Under the pieces are notes generated by a model. The model had not been told where the DNA came from. It ran no database searches and worked only from the letters and a program-made list of their open reading frames with translations. Positions 51,791 to 62,135 of a stretch of 64,000 nt of DNA are shown here, piece by piece (the stretch's first letter is position 1; the number at the start of each line of letters is the position of its first letter). The stretch is from assembly GCF_002206625.1 (NCBI RefSeq), contig NZ_NGUP01000003.1:270968-334967 (forward strand), written 5' to 3'. This DNA comes from Polynucleobacter campilacus. Lineage in GTDB: Bacteria; Pseudomonadota; Gammaproteobacteria; Burkholderiales; Burkholderiaceae. A program made the position numbers and the translations under genes.

Positions 51791-53329
51791 ATGCTGCAAT
51801 TTACACGTCATCTTGCTTCTATAACTCTAACAATTCTTTGGGTTGGGTTTTGCCTTTTTGCATCCACAGCAAAGGCTGAAGGATTACGTTCTAACCTACC
51901 CCAGATAGTTGCAAGCAGCTTAGAGCGCAATCAAATTCCAAAAGATGCTGTCAGTGTTTCGGTAATAGAGATTGAGACTACTCGCTCAGGAAAAAATATA
52001 GCAAAAAATATTCTAGATTGGCGATCTACTGAAGCAATGAACCCTGCATCAACGATGAAGCTCTTAACGACACTCGCAGGTTTAGATATATTAGGGCCAC
52101 AGTATCGCTGGCGAACCAATATTTATACTGATGGCGTTATTCGGCAAGGAGTTCTCAAAGGAAATTTATATTTACAGGGAACAGGTGATCCAAAGCTGGT
52201 CCCTGAAGAGCTGGCTAAGCTGATGAAGTCCTTGCAAGCACTTGGCATTCAGAAGATTGATGGCAATTTATTCTTTGATCGCAGCGCCTATGCGCCTAGC
52301 GTAATGGAGCACAACACGATTGATGGCGAGGCGCTGCGTGCATACAACGTGCCGCCGGATCCATTATTGTATGCATTCCGAACGCTCTCATTTCAGCTAG
52401 GAAAATCCCGTACGGCCGACTTCATTGATATTGCCTATACACCGGCACTCTCGCAACTAAAGATTGATAATCAAATGCAATTGGTTGATCAGCCCTGTGA
52501 AAACTGGAAAAGTAATATTCGCTTCAACTTAGATCCTGAGGGCGCAACTAAAACAAATCAGCCGCTAGTAGCACAGTTTTCAGGGGCGCTTCCCAGCGCC
52601 TGCAAAGGGGTGAACTATAACGTGGTTGCCCTTGATGCAAATACCTTTCTTACGCAGGGCTTTGCAGCTGCCTGGGAGCTATCAGGTGGTAGCTGGGTAC
52701 GAACTCCCGTTGGAAAAAATGGCAATGTACCTCTTGCCGCAAGACTCCTTCTGCAGTTTGAAGGCCTTAGTCTTGCTGATGATGTTCTGGATATTAATAA
52801 GTATTCAAACAATGTCATGGCACGGCAAGTGCTTTTGACATTAGCACTAGAAAAAATGGGGAAGCCAGCGACAACTGCCAATGGTGAATTAGTCATCCAG
52901 AGCTGGCTAAAACAGAATAATTTAGATTTTCCAGGTCTCGTAATTGAGAACGGCTCAGGCCTATCACGCACTGAAGCCATTACAGCAGAACAAATGAATC
53001 AACTCTTACTAACTGCACGCAACCTATCGGTTGGAGATGTTTTCTATAACAGCTTACCAATCGCTGGAACCGACGGCACGATGAGAAATCGTCTGATGGC
53101 CCAACTGCGCAAGTTTTTGCATCTGAAGAAAAAGCCGGAAGCTAGAATTAAGACTGGCTCACTAGCTGATGTGCGAACTGTCTCTGGCTACGTGATGAGT
53201 AAATCAGGAAAACTGTATGCAGTAACCTCATTTATCAATCATCCCAATGCGTGGAAAGGTTTAGAAGCGCACGATCAATTACTAGCATGGCTGCTGGAAG
53301 ACGGCCCGGAGCCAAAACATGCACGCTGA
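51791..53329 (+). CDS. dacB: D-alanyl-D-alanine carboxypeptidase/endopeptidase (PBP4 family)
   Basis: Periplasmic peptidoglycan peptidase that trims or opens cross-links. The 512-aa protein has a signal peptide (~1-32, ending at FASTAKA), then the serine-peptidase S13 motifs: SxxK at Ser87-Lys90 (PASTMKLL), SxN in KYSNNVMARQ (~340) and KTG in RIKTGSLADVRTVSGY (~445). The large insertion between the first two motifs (~100-310) is typical of PBP4. Its last 55 bp overlap the 3' end of the convergent tsaC gene. Confidence 0.93.
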   Translation: MLQFTRHLASITLTILWVGFCLFASTAKAEGLRSNLPQIVASSLERNQIPKDAVSVSVIEIETTRSGKNIAKNILDWRSTEAMNPASTMKLLTTLAGLDILGPQYRWRTNIYTDGVIRQGVLKGNLYLQGTGDPKLVPEELAKLMKSLQALGIQKIDGNLFFDRSAYAPSVMEHNTIDGEALRAYNVPPDPLLYAFRTLSFQLGKSRTADFIDIAYTPALSQLKIDNQMQLVDQPCENWKSNIRFNLDPEGATKTNQPLVAQFSGALPSACKGVNYNVVALDANTFLTQGFAAAWELSGGSWVRTPVGKNGNVPLAARLLLQFEGLSLADDVLDINKYSNNVMARQVLLTLALEKMGKPATTANGELVIQSWLKQNNLDFPGLVIENGSGLSRTEAITAEQMNQLLLTARNLSVGDVFYNSLPIAGTDGTMRNRLMAQLRKFLHLKKKPEARIKTGSLADVRTVSGYVMSKSGKLYAVTSFINHPNAWKGLEAHDQLLAWLLEDGPEPKHAR

Positions 53330-54381
53330 AGTCGATCTCTAACGCCATCCCATTCCTCTCCAGCAGGCGGTTCTGGAAATAGCATTAAATCCCAGCCTTG
53401 TTGGTCTAGATCACGCAATGAGCGATATAAAAGACTAGCAAACCCAGCGCTATCACTTGGCACTTCCACTTCCTCGAAATGAACAGATGGATGGCCATCC
53501 TCGCCTAAGGAAGATTCGGAATCCCAAACTGCAACTGCTACACGAGACTTCGTATCCGGAAACTCGCTGAGCGCATCCAGAACTCGGCCGGGGGCATACA
53601 AACGTAAAGGGGTGTTTGGTGCGTAATGCGCCTTCAAGCTTCCAGAAACTCTGGGTAAAGCGCTCGCTAAATTTGTATCATCATGCGCACTCACCGTCTG
53701 GCCGACTTGATATACCTGAACACCAGTCTTTGCAAGAATCTCTGACGGTGTTATCACGCCTGGACGAAGCAGAATGGCTTTATTACCAGATGACATATCA
53801 ATAATGGTTGATTCAATACCAAGCGCACAATCCCCGCCATCTAAGACCATCAGATCAAGGGTGCCCTCAAATTCATTTCGGACATCCGCCGCACTAGTAG
53901 GGGATACTCTGCCAAAACGATTGGCAGATGGTGCTACTACGCCACTTTTAAACCTTCTCAATAACTCTTGAGCCATCGGATGTGCGGGCGCACGAATAGC
54001 TACCGTATCCTGCCCACCAGTTAATTCATTCAAAACGCTCTTATCTTTTTTAAAGACTAAGGTTAGGGGGCCAGGCCAAAAAGTATTGACTAGCTTTAGC
54101 GCATCTTCGGATAAATCTCTTACCCAGGGCGCTAGCACTGGCACCCAATCTACCTGAGTTTGATCAAATTTATCAGGTGCTGCTAAATGCACAATCAGTG
54201 GATGATTGGATGGTCGACCCTTAGCGCTGAAAATTTTGTTGATGGCCTCTGGATTTTTTGCATCTGCCCCTAGTCCATATACTGTCTCAGTTGGAAACGC
54301 AACCAAACCGCCATCGCGTAATGTCTGGACTGCTTCATTAATCACTGCAGAAGATTGCAGTGGCGTACTATCGGCAGACAT
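53275..54381 (-). CDS. L-threonylcarbamoyladenylate synthase, Sua5/YwlC type
   Basis: Makes threonylcarbamoyl-AMP for t6A37 modification of ANN-decoding tRNAs. The N-terminal YrdC domain has GGLVAFPTETVYGLGADA, FSAKGRPSNHPLIVHL, VAIRAPAHPMAQELL, SANRFGRVSPTSA and LDGGDCALGIESTIID. The extra C-terminal Sua5 domain (~220-368) makes it the long Sua5-type rather than E. coli TsaC (190 aa). The last 18 codons lie antisense to the end of dacB. purK starts 2 bp upstream of its ATG side, so it ends the glycolysis/purine run. Confidence 0.92.
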   Translation of the reverse strand: MSADSTPLQSSAVINEAVQTLRDGGLVAFPTETVYGLGADAKNPEAINKIFSAKGRPSNHPLIVHLAAPDKFDQTQVDWVPVLAPWVRDLSEDALKLVNTFWPGPLTLVFKKDKSVLNELTGGQDTVAIRAPAHPMAQELLRRFKSGVVAPSANRFGRVSPTSAADVRNEFEGTLDLMVLDGGDCALGIESTIIDMSSGNKAILLRPGVITPSEILAKTGVQVYQVGQTVSAHDDTNLASALPRVSGSLKAHYAPNTPLRLYAPGRVLDALSEFPDTKSRVAVAVWDSESSLGEDGHPSVHFEEVEVPSDSAGFASLLYRSLRDLDQQGWDLMLFPEPPAGEEWDGVRDRLQRACFGSGPSSSSHASN

Positions 54382-54383
54382 TT

Positions 54384-55568
54384 CTAGGGCTCGATACCTA
54401 GTTCAGTGGCTACAGCAGCACAATTTTGACGAGCCTCATTCAATGCCTCGCCTAAGCAGTTGATGTGACCCATCTTTCTGCCGATACGAGGAGCAGATTT
54501 ACCATAGAGATGCAACTTTGCATCAGGGTGTGCAAGTACTTTATTCCAAGCGGGTTCTCTTGCTTTATCTTCACTACCCTCAAACCAAAGATCACCCAAT
54601 AAATTTAACATTGAAACTGGAGCTAATTGTCGTGTATCGCCTAAAGGCAAACGAGCCATTGCTCTTACTTGCTGCTCAAACTGGCTGCTGACACAAGCAT
54701 CCATGGTGTAGTGCCCGGAGTTATGTGGACGAGGCGCAATTTCATTGGCAACAATGTCGCCATTCTTGAGTACAAAAAACTCAACACAGAGAACACCAAC
54801 ATAATCAATCTTTCGAATGAGCGCTTTTGCTGCATCAACAATCTTTTTCTCTTGAGCAGGCTTTAGTGATGGGGCAGGCACGGTAGAGGTATGCAAAATA
54901 CCGTCACGATGGATATTTTGTGACACGGGATAAGCTACGACAGCATCATCGTGACCCCGCGCCACTAAAGCAGAAACCTCGAAATCGAGCTCCATACGCT
55001 TTTCTAAAACACAGGGTACGCGCCCCAATTCATTCCAGGCAGTAGTTAACTCTGGCAGACTATAAACAGTGACCTGACCTTTGCCGTCATAGCCCATACG
55101 GGCGGTCTTCAATATTCCAGGGAAAAGATCTGCAGGAGTATGGGCAAGATCGGCATCATGTTCGATAACAAAATAAGGTGCAGGCCCAATATTGGTTTCA
55201 GACTTCCAGGTGGCTAAGAATTTTTTCTCTGCAATCCGATTTTGCGCTAGCGAAACGCAGCTACTTCGAGGCGCTACAAATACCCCTAGAGATTCCAGAT
55301 CATCTAGAGCTTGTGCTGGGACATTTTCGAATTCAGTACTGACAGCCGCACATAATGCGGCCATCTCTTTTAAGGCCGCTGAGTCCGTGTAATCAGCCTG
55401 AATAAATTTTTCTGCAATAGAGCCCGCTGGACTATCAGAGCCGGGATCTAAAACACAAACCTTATATCCCATTGCTTGTGCGGCCTGGGTAAACATACGC
55501 CCTAATTGACCACCACCTAGTATTCCTAAATATGAACCCGGCAAAATGGGCTCCATACGATCTGCCAT
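54384..55568 (-). CDS. purK: 5-(carboxyamino)imidazole ribonucleotide synthase
   Basis: ATP-grasp enzyme that carboxylates AIR to N5-CAIR in purine synthesis. The 394-aa protein has the N-terminal LGILGGGQLGRMFTQAA, STEFENVPAQAL, the ATP-grasp stretch GILKTARMGYDGKGQ, LEKRMELDFEVSALVARG, VLCVEFFVLKNGDIVANEI and APRPHNSGHYTMDAC. It lies 4 bp after purE; the pair perform consecutive steps. Confidence 0.95.
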   Translation of the reverse strand: MADRMEPILPGSYLGILGGGQLGRMFTQAAQAMGYKVCVLDPGSDSPAGSIAEKFIQADYTDSAALKEMAALCAAVSTEFENVPAQALDDLESLGVFVAPRSSCVSLAQNRIAEKKFLATWKSETNIGPAPYFVIEHDADLAHTPADLFPGILKTARMGYDGKGQVTVYSLPELTTAWNELGRVPCVLEKRMELDFEVSALVARGHDDAVVAYPVSQNIHRDGILHTSTVPAPSLKPAQEKKIVDAAKALIRKIDYVGVLCVEFFVLKNGDIVANEIAPRPHNSGHYTMDACVSSQFEQQVRAMARLPLGDTRQLAPVSMLNLLGDLWFEGSEDKAREPAWNKVLAHPDAKLHLYGKSAPRIGRKMGHINCLGEALNEARQNCAAVATELGIEP

Positions 55569-55572
55569 GTAA

Positions 55573-56067
55573 TTAATATCCTGGCAAATTCATAGAGCGC
55601 GCAGTATCGGATTGCTTTGCTCGAAACTCTGCGAGACGTTTAGCAAGATCTGCATCATGTAATGCGAGCCCTGCAATGACATGCAAAGCAGCATTGGCCG
55701 CGCCAGCCTCACCAATTGCAAAAGTAGCTACTGGAACGCCTTTGGGCATTTGTACGATGGAATATAAGGAATCTTCTCCACGCAAGTATTTACTGGCAAC
55801 CGGAACACCATAAACTGGCACTATGGTTTTAGAGGCAAGCATGCCTGGTAAGTGAGCCGCACCACCTGCCCCGGCAATGATGGCCTGCAAGCCATTAGCT
55901 TGCGCATCTTCTGCATACTGAAACATATCGTCTGGCATGCGATGTGCTGAGAGCACTTTAGCCTCGTGAGCGATGTCGAATTGCTCAAGCATCTGAGCGG
56001 CGTGCTGCATCGTGTCCCAATCTGAATTGGAGCCCATCACTATTCCGACTATCGGCTTCTTGCTCAT
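55573..56067 (-). CDS. purE: N5-carboxyaminoimidazole ribonucleotide mutase
   Basis: Converts N5-CAIR to CAIR, the step after PurK. The 164-aa protein has the class I PurE signatures GIVMGSNSDWDTMQ, VLSAHRMPDDMF with the catalytic His (~43), IIAGAGGAAHLPGMLAS and GVPVASKYLRGEDSLYSIVQ. It is flanked by purC (upstream on the minus strand, 40 bp) and purK. Confidence 0.96.
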   Translation of the reverse strand: MSKKPIVGIVMGSNSDWDTMQHAAQMLEQFDIAHEAKVLSAHRMPDDMFQYAEDAQANGLQAIIAGAGGAAHLPGMLASKTIVPVYGVPVASKYLRGEDSLYSIVQMPKGVPVATFAIGEAGAANAALHVIAGLALHDADLAKRLAEFRAKQSDTARSMNLPGY

Positions 56068-56107
56068 CTAGCTCTCCAAATACCCTCATTGTCTACTGAG
56101 GACTCTA

Positions 56108-57004
56108 TTATCCCTGAGTTAGACGATTCAGGGCTTCACGGTACTTTTCAGCTGTCTTTTCAATCACATTAGCCGGTAACTGCGGGGCAGGGGCAGTCTT
56201 AGGCCATAACTTGCCGTCTACTTGGGCAGTTTCCAGCCAATCACGCACAAATTGCTTGTCATAGGATGGCGGGTTTGAGCCTACATAATAGGTTTCTGCT
56301 GGCCAAAAGCGGGAAGAATCTGCCGTAAGAATCTCATCCATCAAAACCAGTTGACCCGAATCGTCCAAGCCAAACTCAAACTTAGTATCAGCAATAATGA
56401 TTCCACGCGTGGCGGCATATTCAGATGCCTCTTTATAAAGACGGATGCTGACTTCACGAATTTGATTGGCTAATTTCTCGCCAATGAGTTCAACCACTTT
56501 CTCAAATGAAATATTTTCGTCATGATTACCGACTTCTGCTTTAGCGGCAGGGGTAAAAATTGGCTCGGGTAATTGTTGGGCATTCTCTAAACCAGCGGGC
56601 AATGTAATGCCACACACCTTGCCACTTTCTTTGTAGTCTTTCCAGCCGCTTCCAGCGAGATAACCACGAACAACCGCCTCTACTAGAATGGGCTTTAAGC
56701 GTTTAGCAACTACTGCGCGACCGATTACTTGAGAAACTTCGTCGGCGTTCACCACAGTTGCAGGGTCAATCCCAGTTAAATGATTAGGAATCACCGAGGC
56801 TAATTTATCAAACCAAAAATTAGCCATTTGATTAAGGACAATACCCTTCTCCGGGATCGGCTCACCCATCACGACATCAAATGCGGATAAGCGATCAGTA
56901 GTGATCATCAGTAGCTTGTCATCACCTAGAGCGTAGACATCACGCACCTTACCTTTAGATAGCAAAGGTAATGACTTAATGGAGGTGGCATACAAGGCTG
57001 GCAT
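56108..57004 (-). CDS. purC: Phosphoribosylaminoimidazole-succinocarboxamide synthase
   Basis: Joins CAIR and aspartate to form SAICAR. The 298-aa protein is of the longer type found in yeast and many betaproteobacteria rather than the 237-aa E. coli form. Motifs: [77 protein letters not shown] and [15 protein letters not shown]. It lies 7 bp after fba and leads purC-purE-purK. Confidence 0.95.
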   Translation of the reverse strand: MPALYATSIKSLPLLSKGKVRDVYALGDDKLLMITTDRLSAFDVVMGEPIPEKGIVLNQMANFWFDKLASVIPNHLTGIDPATVVNADEVSQVIGRAVVAKRLKPILVEAVVRGYLAGSGWKDYKESGKVCGITLPAGLENAQQLPEPIFTPAAKAEVGNHDENISFEKVVELIGEKLANQIREVSIRLYKEASEYAATRGIIIADTKFEFGLDDSGQLVLMDEILTADSSRFWPAETYYVGSNPPSYDKQFVRDWLETAQVDGKLWPKTAPAPQLPANVIEKTAEKYREALNRLTQG

Positions 57005-57011
57005 CTTTAAT

Positions 57012-58076
57012 TCACTTTACGATCTGAATGAGTTTGCCGCTCTTATAGAGTTCAGCCATTTTTTCTAAGGGAATGGGCTTAATCTTGGATGCTTGACCAG
57101 CGCAACCAAAAGCCTGAAAGCGTGCAATACAAACTTTCTTAGCTGCTTCACGTGCTGGCTTCAGATAATCGCGGGGATCAAATTTGCTTGGGTTCTCCAT
57201 GAGGTAACGACGGATAGCGCCAGTCATTGCTAAACGGATATCGGTATCAATATTAATCTTACGAACACCATTCTTAATGCCCTCTTGAATCTCCTCAACA
57301 GGCACACCGTAAGTTTCTTTCATATCGCCACCGAACTCACGAATCTCTGCAAGCAATTCTTGCGGAACGCTGGAAGAGCCATGCATTACCAAGTGTGTAT
57401 TCGGAATGCGCGCATGAATTTCTCTAATGCGATTAATCGCCAAAATATCGCCAGTCGGCTTTTTGGTGAACTTGTATGCGCCATGGCTAGTACCAATCGC
57501 AATCGCTAAAGCATCACACTGGGTCGCTTTCACAAAATCAGCAGCTTGTTCAACATCGGTTAATAACTGTTCACGAGTCATCTTGCCATCGGCACCATGA
57601 CCATCTTCTTTATCGCCCTGCATTGTTTCCAAAGAGCCTAAAACTCCCAGCTCTGCTTCGACGGTAACTCCAATGGAATGAGAAAACTTCACCACTTCCT
57701 GGGAGACGGCTAAGTTGTACTCGTAACTGGCAACTGTCTTTCCATCGGCCTCAAGCGAGCCATCCATCATTACACTAGTAAAGCCACTCTTGATTGCTGC
57801 CATACAGACAGCTGGGCTCTGACCATGATCTTGATGCATGACAACCGGAATATGGGGATAAGCCTCTACAGCAGCCGAGATTAGGTGACGTAAAAATGCT
57901 TCGCCAGCATATTTACGTGCGCCAGCAGATGCTTGCATGATGACTGGTGAGTCAGCCTCATTAGCCTCTTCCATAATCGCAGTCACCTGTTCAAGGTTAT
58001 TGACGTTAAATGCCGGCAAGCCATAACCGTTCTCAGCGGCATGATCTAGCAGTTGTCGTAAAGATACTAAAGCCAT
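57012..58076 (-). CDS. fba: Fructose-bisphosphate aldolase, class II
   Basis: Zinc-dependent reversible cleavage of fructose 1,6-bisphosphate. The 354-aa protein resembles the CbbA-type class II enzymes of betaproteobacteria: [32 protein letters not shown] with a zinc His (~84), [41 protein letters not shown] and [16 protein letters not shown]. It follows pyk (46-bp gap) and precedes purC. pgk, pyk and fba together form a lower-glycolysis cluster. Confidence 0.95.
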   Translation of the reverse strand: MALVSLRQLLDHAAENGYGLPAFNVNNLEQVTAIMEEANEADSPVIMQASAGARKYAGEAFLRHLISAAVEAYPHIPVVMHQDHGQSPAVCMAAIKSGFTSVMMDGSLEADGKTVASYEYNLAVSQEVVKFSHSIGVTVEAELGVLGSLETMQGDKEDGHGADGKMTREQLLTDVEQAADFVKATQCDALAIAIGTSHGAYKFTKKPTGDILAINRIREIHARIPNTHLVMHGSSSVPQELLAEIREFGGDMKETYGVPVEEIQEGIKNGVRKINIDTDIRLAMTGAIRRYLMENPSKFDPRDYLKPAREAAKKVCIARFQAFGCAGQASKIKPIPLEKMAELYKSGKLIQIVK

Positions 58077-58122
58077 GATGTTCTCTTAATAGATAAAGAT
58101 AAATGGTTAATCAATGTACAAA

Positions 58123-59559
58123 TTACTTCACATGAACAATTTTGAGAGTATTAGTGCCACCTGGTTCACCCATTGGCTCCCCAGAAGTCAACACCACGGT
58201 ATCGCCCTTTTTAACTGCGCCAGCCTTTTTCAAGCATGCTTCTACCTCTTGCAAAGCGGTATCGCGGTCTTTGGTGTAATCCAAGCCTATTGGCGTGACA
58301 TTACGATAAGTACTTAAAGCCCTTTGAGTTGCAATCTTTGAAGTCAATGCAAAGATGGGCACATGAATGTTATGACGGCTCATCCAAATTGGGGTTGAAC
58401 CAGAGTCCGTCAGAGCAGCAATCGCATTTGCATGTAAATGATGCGCAGTAAATAAAGCGCCTAAGGCAATCGTTTGGTCAATGCGAGTAAATCTTTGATC
58501 TAAAAAATCGGTATCCAATTTCACAGTGTCTGATTTCTCAGCCTCAACACAAATCTCAGCCATCGCTTTAATCGTTTGTACTGGGTATAAGCCAGCAGCA
58601 GATTCAGCAGAAAGCATCACAGCATCTGTCCCGTCTAATACGGCATTGGCTACGTCACTCACTTCAGCACGCGTAGGAACTGGAGCATTAATCATGGACT
58701 CCATCATTTGCGTTGCAGTAATCGTAAATTTATCAGCTTCAAGCGCCCAGGCAATCATGCGTTTTTGTAATGCGGGCACTGCAGCGTTGCCAACCTCAAT
58801 AGCGAGATCGCCGCGGGCAACCATAATGCCATCACTTTGCTCAATAATGCTTTTGAGTGCTTTAGGTTCAATCGCTTCAGCACGCTCGACTTTGGCAATT
58901 GTTCTCACTTTGCCAACACCATATTTAGCACTAGCAGCATCGGCTAATTTACGGGCATATGCCATATCAGCGCCATCTTTTGGAAAGCTAATCGCCAAGA
59001 AATCAACGCCCATGGCAATTGCAGCATCCAGGTCAGCAATATCTTTTTCGGTGAGTGCTGGCGCTGTCAAACCACCACCGGCACGATTGATGCCTTTGTT
59101 ATTAGAGAGTGGACCGCCTTGTTCTACGAGCGTGAAAATTTCCCCACCCTTGACGCTCTCAACACGCAGTACAACCAAGCCATCATTTAATAAGAGGCGA
59201 TCGCCAGGCTTCACATCATTTGGTAGTTCTTTGTAATCAAGGCCAACACGTCCTTGATCGCCAAGCTCACACGCAACATCCAAAATAAACTTCTCGCCCT
59301 CTTTAAGAAGAATTTTGCTATCTGAAAATTTGCCCACACGAATCTTTGGACCCTGAAGATCGGCCATGATGCCAACCTCTTTGCCCACTTCAGCAGATAT
59401 ACTTCTGACTAAATCATGGCGTGCTTTGTGATCTGCCACAGTCCCGTGTGAAAAGTTCATACGCACCACATCAACACCTGCACGAATCATCTCGCGCAAT
59501 ACTTCAGGCTTTTCAGATGCTGGTCCTAGAGTTGCAATGATTTTTGTTGCTCTTAACAT
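58123..59559 (-). CDS. pyk: Pyruvate kinase
   Basis: Converts PEP and ADP to pyruvate and ATP. The 478-aa protein begins RATKIIATLGPASEKPEVL, with VVRMNFSHGTVADH, GIMADLQGPKIRVG, the beta-barrel B-domain insertion (~70-165), the active-site signature KVERAEAIEPKAL and GIMVARGDLAIEVG (~245), and FTITATQMMESMI. The C-terminal regulatory domain is present. The start is 2 bp from the pgk stop. Isozyme type (I or II) cannot be fixed by eye. Confidence 0.95.
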   Translation of the reverse strand: MLRATKIIATLGPASEKPEVLREMIRAGVDVVRMNFSHGTVADHKARHDLVRSISAEVGKEVGIMADLQGPKIRVGKFSDSKILLKEGEKFILDVACELGDQGRVGLDYKELPNDVKPGDRLLLNDGLVVLRVESVKGGEIFTLVEQGGPLSNNKGINRAGGGLTAPALTEKDIADLDAAIAMGVDFLAISFPKDGADMAYARKLADAASAKYGVGKVRTIAKVERAEAIEPKALKSIIEQSDGIMVARGDLAIEVGNAAVPALQKRMIAWALEADKFTITATQMMESMINAPVPTRAEVSDVANAVLDGTDAVMLSAESAAGLYPVQTIKAMAEICVEAEKSDTVKLDTDFLDQRFTRIDQTIALGALFTAHHLHANAIAALTDSGSTPIWMSRHNIHVPIFALTSKIATQRALSTYRNVTPIGLDYTKDRDTALQEVEACLKKAGAVKKGDTVVLTSGEPMGEPGGTNTLKIVHVK

Positions 59560-59561
59560 AT

Positions 59562-60773
59562 TTAGTCTTTCGCTCTTTCTGCAAGTACTTCAAAGGCTGG
59601 CAAAGTTTTACCTTCAAGAAATTCTAAGAAAGCGCCACCGCCAGTTGAGATGTAATCCACTTGATTTTCAATACCGTATTTAGCAATTGCTGCCAATGTG
59701 TCGCCACCGCCAGCAATTGAGAATGCTGGTGAGTGAGCAATTGCTGCGGCCAGCATTTTTGTACCACCGCCAAATTGATCAATTTCAAATACGCCCAACG
59801 GGCCATTCCATACAATCGTGCCAGCATGTGCAAGCATTGTGGAAAGGCGCGCAGCAGTCTTAGGACCGATATCCAAAATCATGTCATCTTCGGCAACTTG
59901 GTCTGCGGGCACACGGTTTGCGCGGGCTAACGGAGAGAGCTCATTTGCAACGACGACATCCTCAGGAATGGGTACATGTGCACCGCGCTTTTCCATGAGA
60001 TCCATAATTTCTCTAGCTTCATTCACCAAATCTGGCTCGGCAAGCGATTTACCAATTGGTAAACCTTTAGCAAGCATGAAGGTATTGGCAATACCTCCAC
60101 CCACAATCAGCTCATCCACTTTTTCAGAGAGAGCCTTCAGAATGGTGAGCTTAGAGGAAACTTTGGAGCCGGCAACGATTGCTATTAATGGACGCCTAGG
60201 ATTTGCTAAGGCACGACTTAGTGCGTCTAATTCAGCTGCCATCAATGGACCAGCGCAAGCAACTGGTGCAAACTTAGCAACACCATTGGTAGTGGCTTCA
60301 GCACGATGTGCAGTGCCAAATGCATCATTTACATAAACATCGCATAGAGTCGCAATTTTTTTGGCTAGCGCGTCATCATTTTTTTTCTCGCCCACATTTA
60401 CGCGGCAGTTTTCCAAGAGCACCACTTCGCCTGGCTGCACTTGAAATCCTCCATCGACCCAATTACTAATGAGTGGGACTTTGCGATGTAGCAAAGTAGC
60501 AATCCGATCGGCGACTGGGGCTAAGCTATCTTCAGATTTAAATTGGCCTTCGGTGGGACGCCCTAAGTGAGAGGTCACCATTACTGCAGCGCCAGCATCC
60601 AGGCACATTTGCACCGCTGGCATGGAGGCTCGAATACGAGTGTCTTCAGTAATGTTGCCTGCCTCATCTTGGGGCACATTGAGGTCGGAGCGAATCAGCA
60701 CCCGCTTACCCTTTAATTGGCCCGCTTGGGCTAATTCACTTAAACGTTTAACTTGAAATAAGGCTTCCGGCAT
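59562..60773 (-). CDS. pgk: Phosphoglycerate kinase
   Basis: Interconverts 1,3-bisphosphoglycerate and 3-phosphoglycerate with ATP formation. From ATG 60773 the product is 403 aa (E. coli 387): [75 protein letters not shown] and [12 protein letters not shown]. The frame is open back to 60932, but that stretch is unlike any PGK N-terminus, so [11 protein letters not shown] was taken as the start. It leads the minus-strand pgk-pyk-fba-purCEK series and is divergent from ilvE. Confidence 0.94.
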   Translation of the reverse strand: MPEALFQVKRLSELAQAGQLKGKRVLIRSDLNVPQDEAGNITEDTRIRASMPAVQMCLDAGAAVMVTSHLGRPTEGQFKSEDSLAPVADRIATLLHRKVPLISNWVDGGFQVQPGEVVLLENCRVNVGEKKNDDALAKKIATLCDVYVNDAFGTAHRAEATTNGVAKFAPVACAGPLMAAELDALSRALANPRRPLIAIVAGSKVSSKLTILKALSEKVDELIVGGGIANTFMLAKGLPIGKSLAEPDLVNEAREIMDLMEKRGAHVPIPEDVVVANELSPLARANRVPADQVAEDDMILDIGPKTAARLSTMLAHAGTIVWNGPLGVFEIDQFGGGTKMLAAAIAHSPAFSIAGGGDTLAAIAKYGIENQVDYISTGGGAFLEFLEGKTLPAFEVLAERAKD

Positions 60774-60962
60774 GGGATTGGGCAAATGTGGTGATTTATG
60801 AGGAATACTCCATTCTAAATCGTCTAGCCCAAATATCCCACAGGATCTCAGATACCCTGCAGCCCTGCCTGCTCTACAATAGGGACTTAGACGCATTTTG
60901 GGTCTAGGGCCATAAACCCTCCCTCGGCGCACCGATTAACTAGGCACAAAAAGGTAGAGAAA
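60774..60962. other. Divergent promoter region between pgk and ilvE
   Basis: 189 bp with no supported gene. Both flanking operons must be initiated here. A plus-strand TACAAT at 60875-60880 could be an ilvE -10, but its -35 position is poor. No leader peptide or attenuator-like hairpin of convincing strength was seen before ilvE. Confidence 0.4.
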
Positions 60963-61886
60963 ATGTCGATGTCCGACCGCGATGGCTTTATTTGGTCCGA
61001 TGGGAAGCTTATTCCCTGGCGTGAGGCCAATATTCACGTCCTAACCCATAGTCTGCACTACGGCATGGGGGTATTTGAGGGCATCCGCGCCTACAAAACA
61101 CCCCAAGGTACTGCCATTTTCCGTCTCCCGGAGCATGTCAAACGCCTCTTTAATGGCACCAAGATTTTTCAAATGAACATGCCCTACAGCCCAGAAGTGA
61201 TTAACAAGGCAATTATTGATGTGGTCAACAGCAATAAGCTCGAGGCCTGCTACATCCGTCCAATCATCTTTATTGGCTCTCAGAAACTCGGCATCTCCCC
61301 CAAGGGAAATAGCATTCATACGGCAATTGCTGCCTGGGAATGGGGTGCTTATTTAGGTGAAGATGGCCTCAATAAAGGCATCCGCGTAAAAACTTCCTCA
61401 TTTACCCGTCACTTTGTGAACTCCTCACTCGTGCGCGCTAAAGCGTCTGGCTACTACATCAACTCTATTTTGGCCAATCAGGAAGTCACAGCCAATGGAT
61501 ATGACGAAGCCTTATTGCTTGATACCGAGGGTTATGTTTCTGAAGGCTCCGGGGAAAATCTCTTCATGATTCGCAATGGCATTGTGTACACCCCTGACTT
61601 AGCATCCTGCTTAGATGGTATTACACGAGACTCTGTCATTCAGATTGCAAAAGATCTTGGATATGAGGTTCGTGAAAAACGATTGACACGCGATGAAGTT
61701 TATTCCGCAGATGAAGCCTTCTTCACTGGCACTGCAGCTGAAGTAACGCCGATTCGTGAGTTAGATGACCGCAGCATTGGTGATGGCAAGCGTGGCCCGA
61801 TTACTGAAAAAATTCAGAAGACGTATTTCGATGCCGTTTACGGTAGAAATGATCAATACAAATCATGGCTCACCTACGTTAAGTAA
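60963..61886 (+). CDS. ilvE: Branched-chain amino acid aminotransferase
   Basis: Class IV PLP aminotransferase for the last step of leucine, isoleucine and valine synthesis. The 307-aa protein (E. coli 309) has DGFIWSDGKLIPWREANIHV, LHYGMGVFEGIRAYKT, the PLP lysine in RAKASGYYINSILANQ (~160), DTEGYVSEGSGENLFMI and FFTGTAAEVTPIRELD. Two ATGs (60963, 60969) are close; the first was kept. The zf-CHCC gene follows 14 bp later. Confidence 0.95.
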   Translation: MSMSDRDGFIWSDGKLIPWREANIHVLTHSLHYGMGVFEGIRAYKTPQGTAIFRLPEHVKRLFNGTKIFQMNMPYSPEVINKAIIDVVNSNKLEACYIRPIIFIGSQKLGISPKGNSIHTAIAAWEWGAYLGEDGLNKGIRVKTSSFTRHFVNSSLVRAKASGYYINSILANQEVTANGYDEALLLDTEGYVSEGSGENLFMIRNGIVYTPDLASCLDGITRDSVIQIAKDLGYEVREKRLTRDEVYSADEAFFTGTAAEVTPIRELDDRSIGDGKRGPITEKIQKTYFDAVYGRNDQYKSWLTYVK

Positions 61887-61900
61887 TCAGGACAAGTAAG

Positions 61901-62089
61901 ATGACTCAAGCTCAAGTTGTGATGGTGGATGGCAAGGACCTGCCATTGCATTGCCCCACTAATCAAACTCCAGCCTGGAATTCTCATCCGCGAGTTTTCT
62001 TGGATATCACTAAAACCGGGGAAGCCAAGTGCCCATATTGTGGCGCTGAATATAAGCTCATTCCCGGCACCGAGCCACACGGACACTAA
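61901..62089 (+). CDS. Zinc-finger domain protein, zf-CHCC family
   Basis: 62 aa. The single domain has the ligands Cys in LHCPTNQ, His in NSHPRVFLDI and the pair in AKCPYCGAEYKL, in the order C-H-C-C, with a His-rich tail (EPHGH). The family includes the C-terminal part of mitochondrial complex I subunit NDUFS6, and alphaproteobacterial relatives act in complex I assembly; no function is established for betaproteobacterial copies. Its position between ilvE and waaF is conserved in Burkholderiales as far as I recall. Confidence 0.88.
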   Translation: MTQAQVVMVDGKDLPLHCPTNQTPAWNSHPRVFLDITKTGEAKCPYCGAEYKLIPGTEPHGH

Positions 62090-62135
62090 GCCTTATCAGC
62101 ACCTCATCATAGGGTACTGACTCGGGATACACCAT

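Noticed and set aside
58526..59236. 236-codon plus-strand open frame
   Set aside because: Lies wholly antisense to pyk, is Ser/Ala-rich without domain motifs, and arises from the codon bias of the real gene.
59818..60336. 172-codon plus-strand open frame
   Set aside because: Antisense shadow of pgk with no recognisable motif or ribosome binding site.
60774..60932. N-terminal extension of pgk
   Set aside because: Low-quality residues unlike any PGK; ATG 60773 gives the expected start and length.
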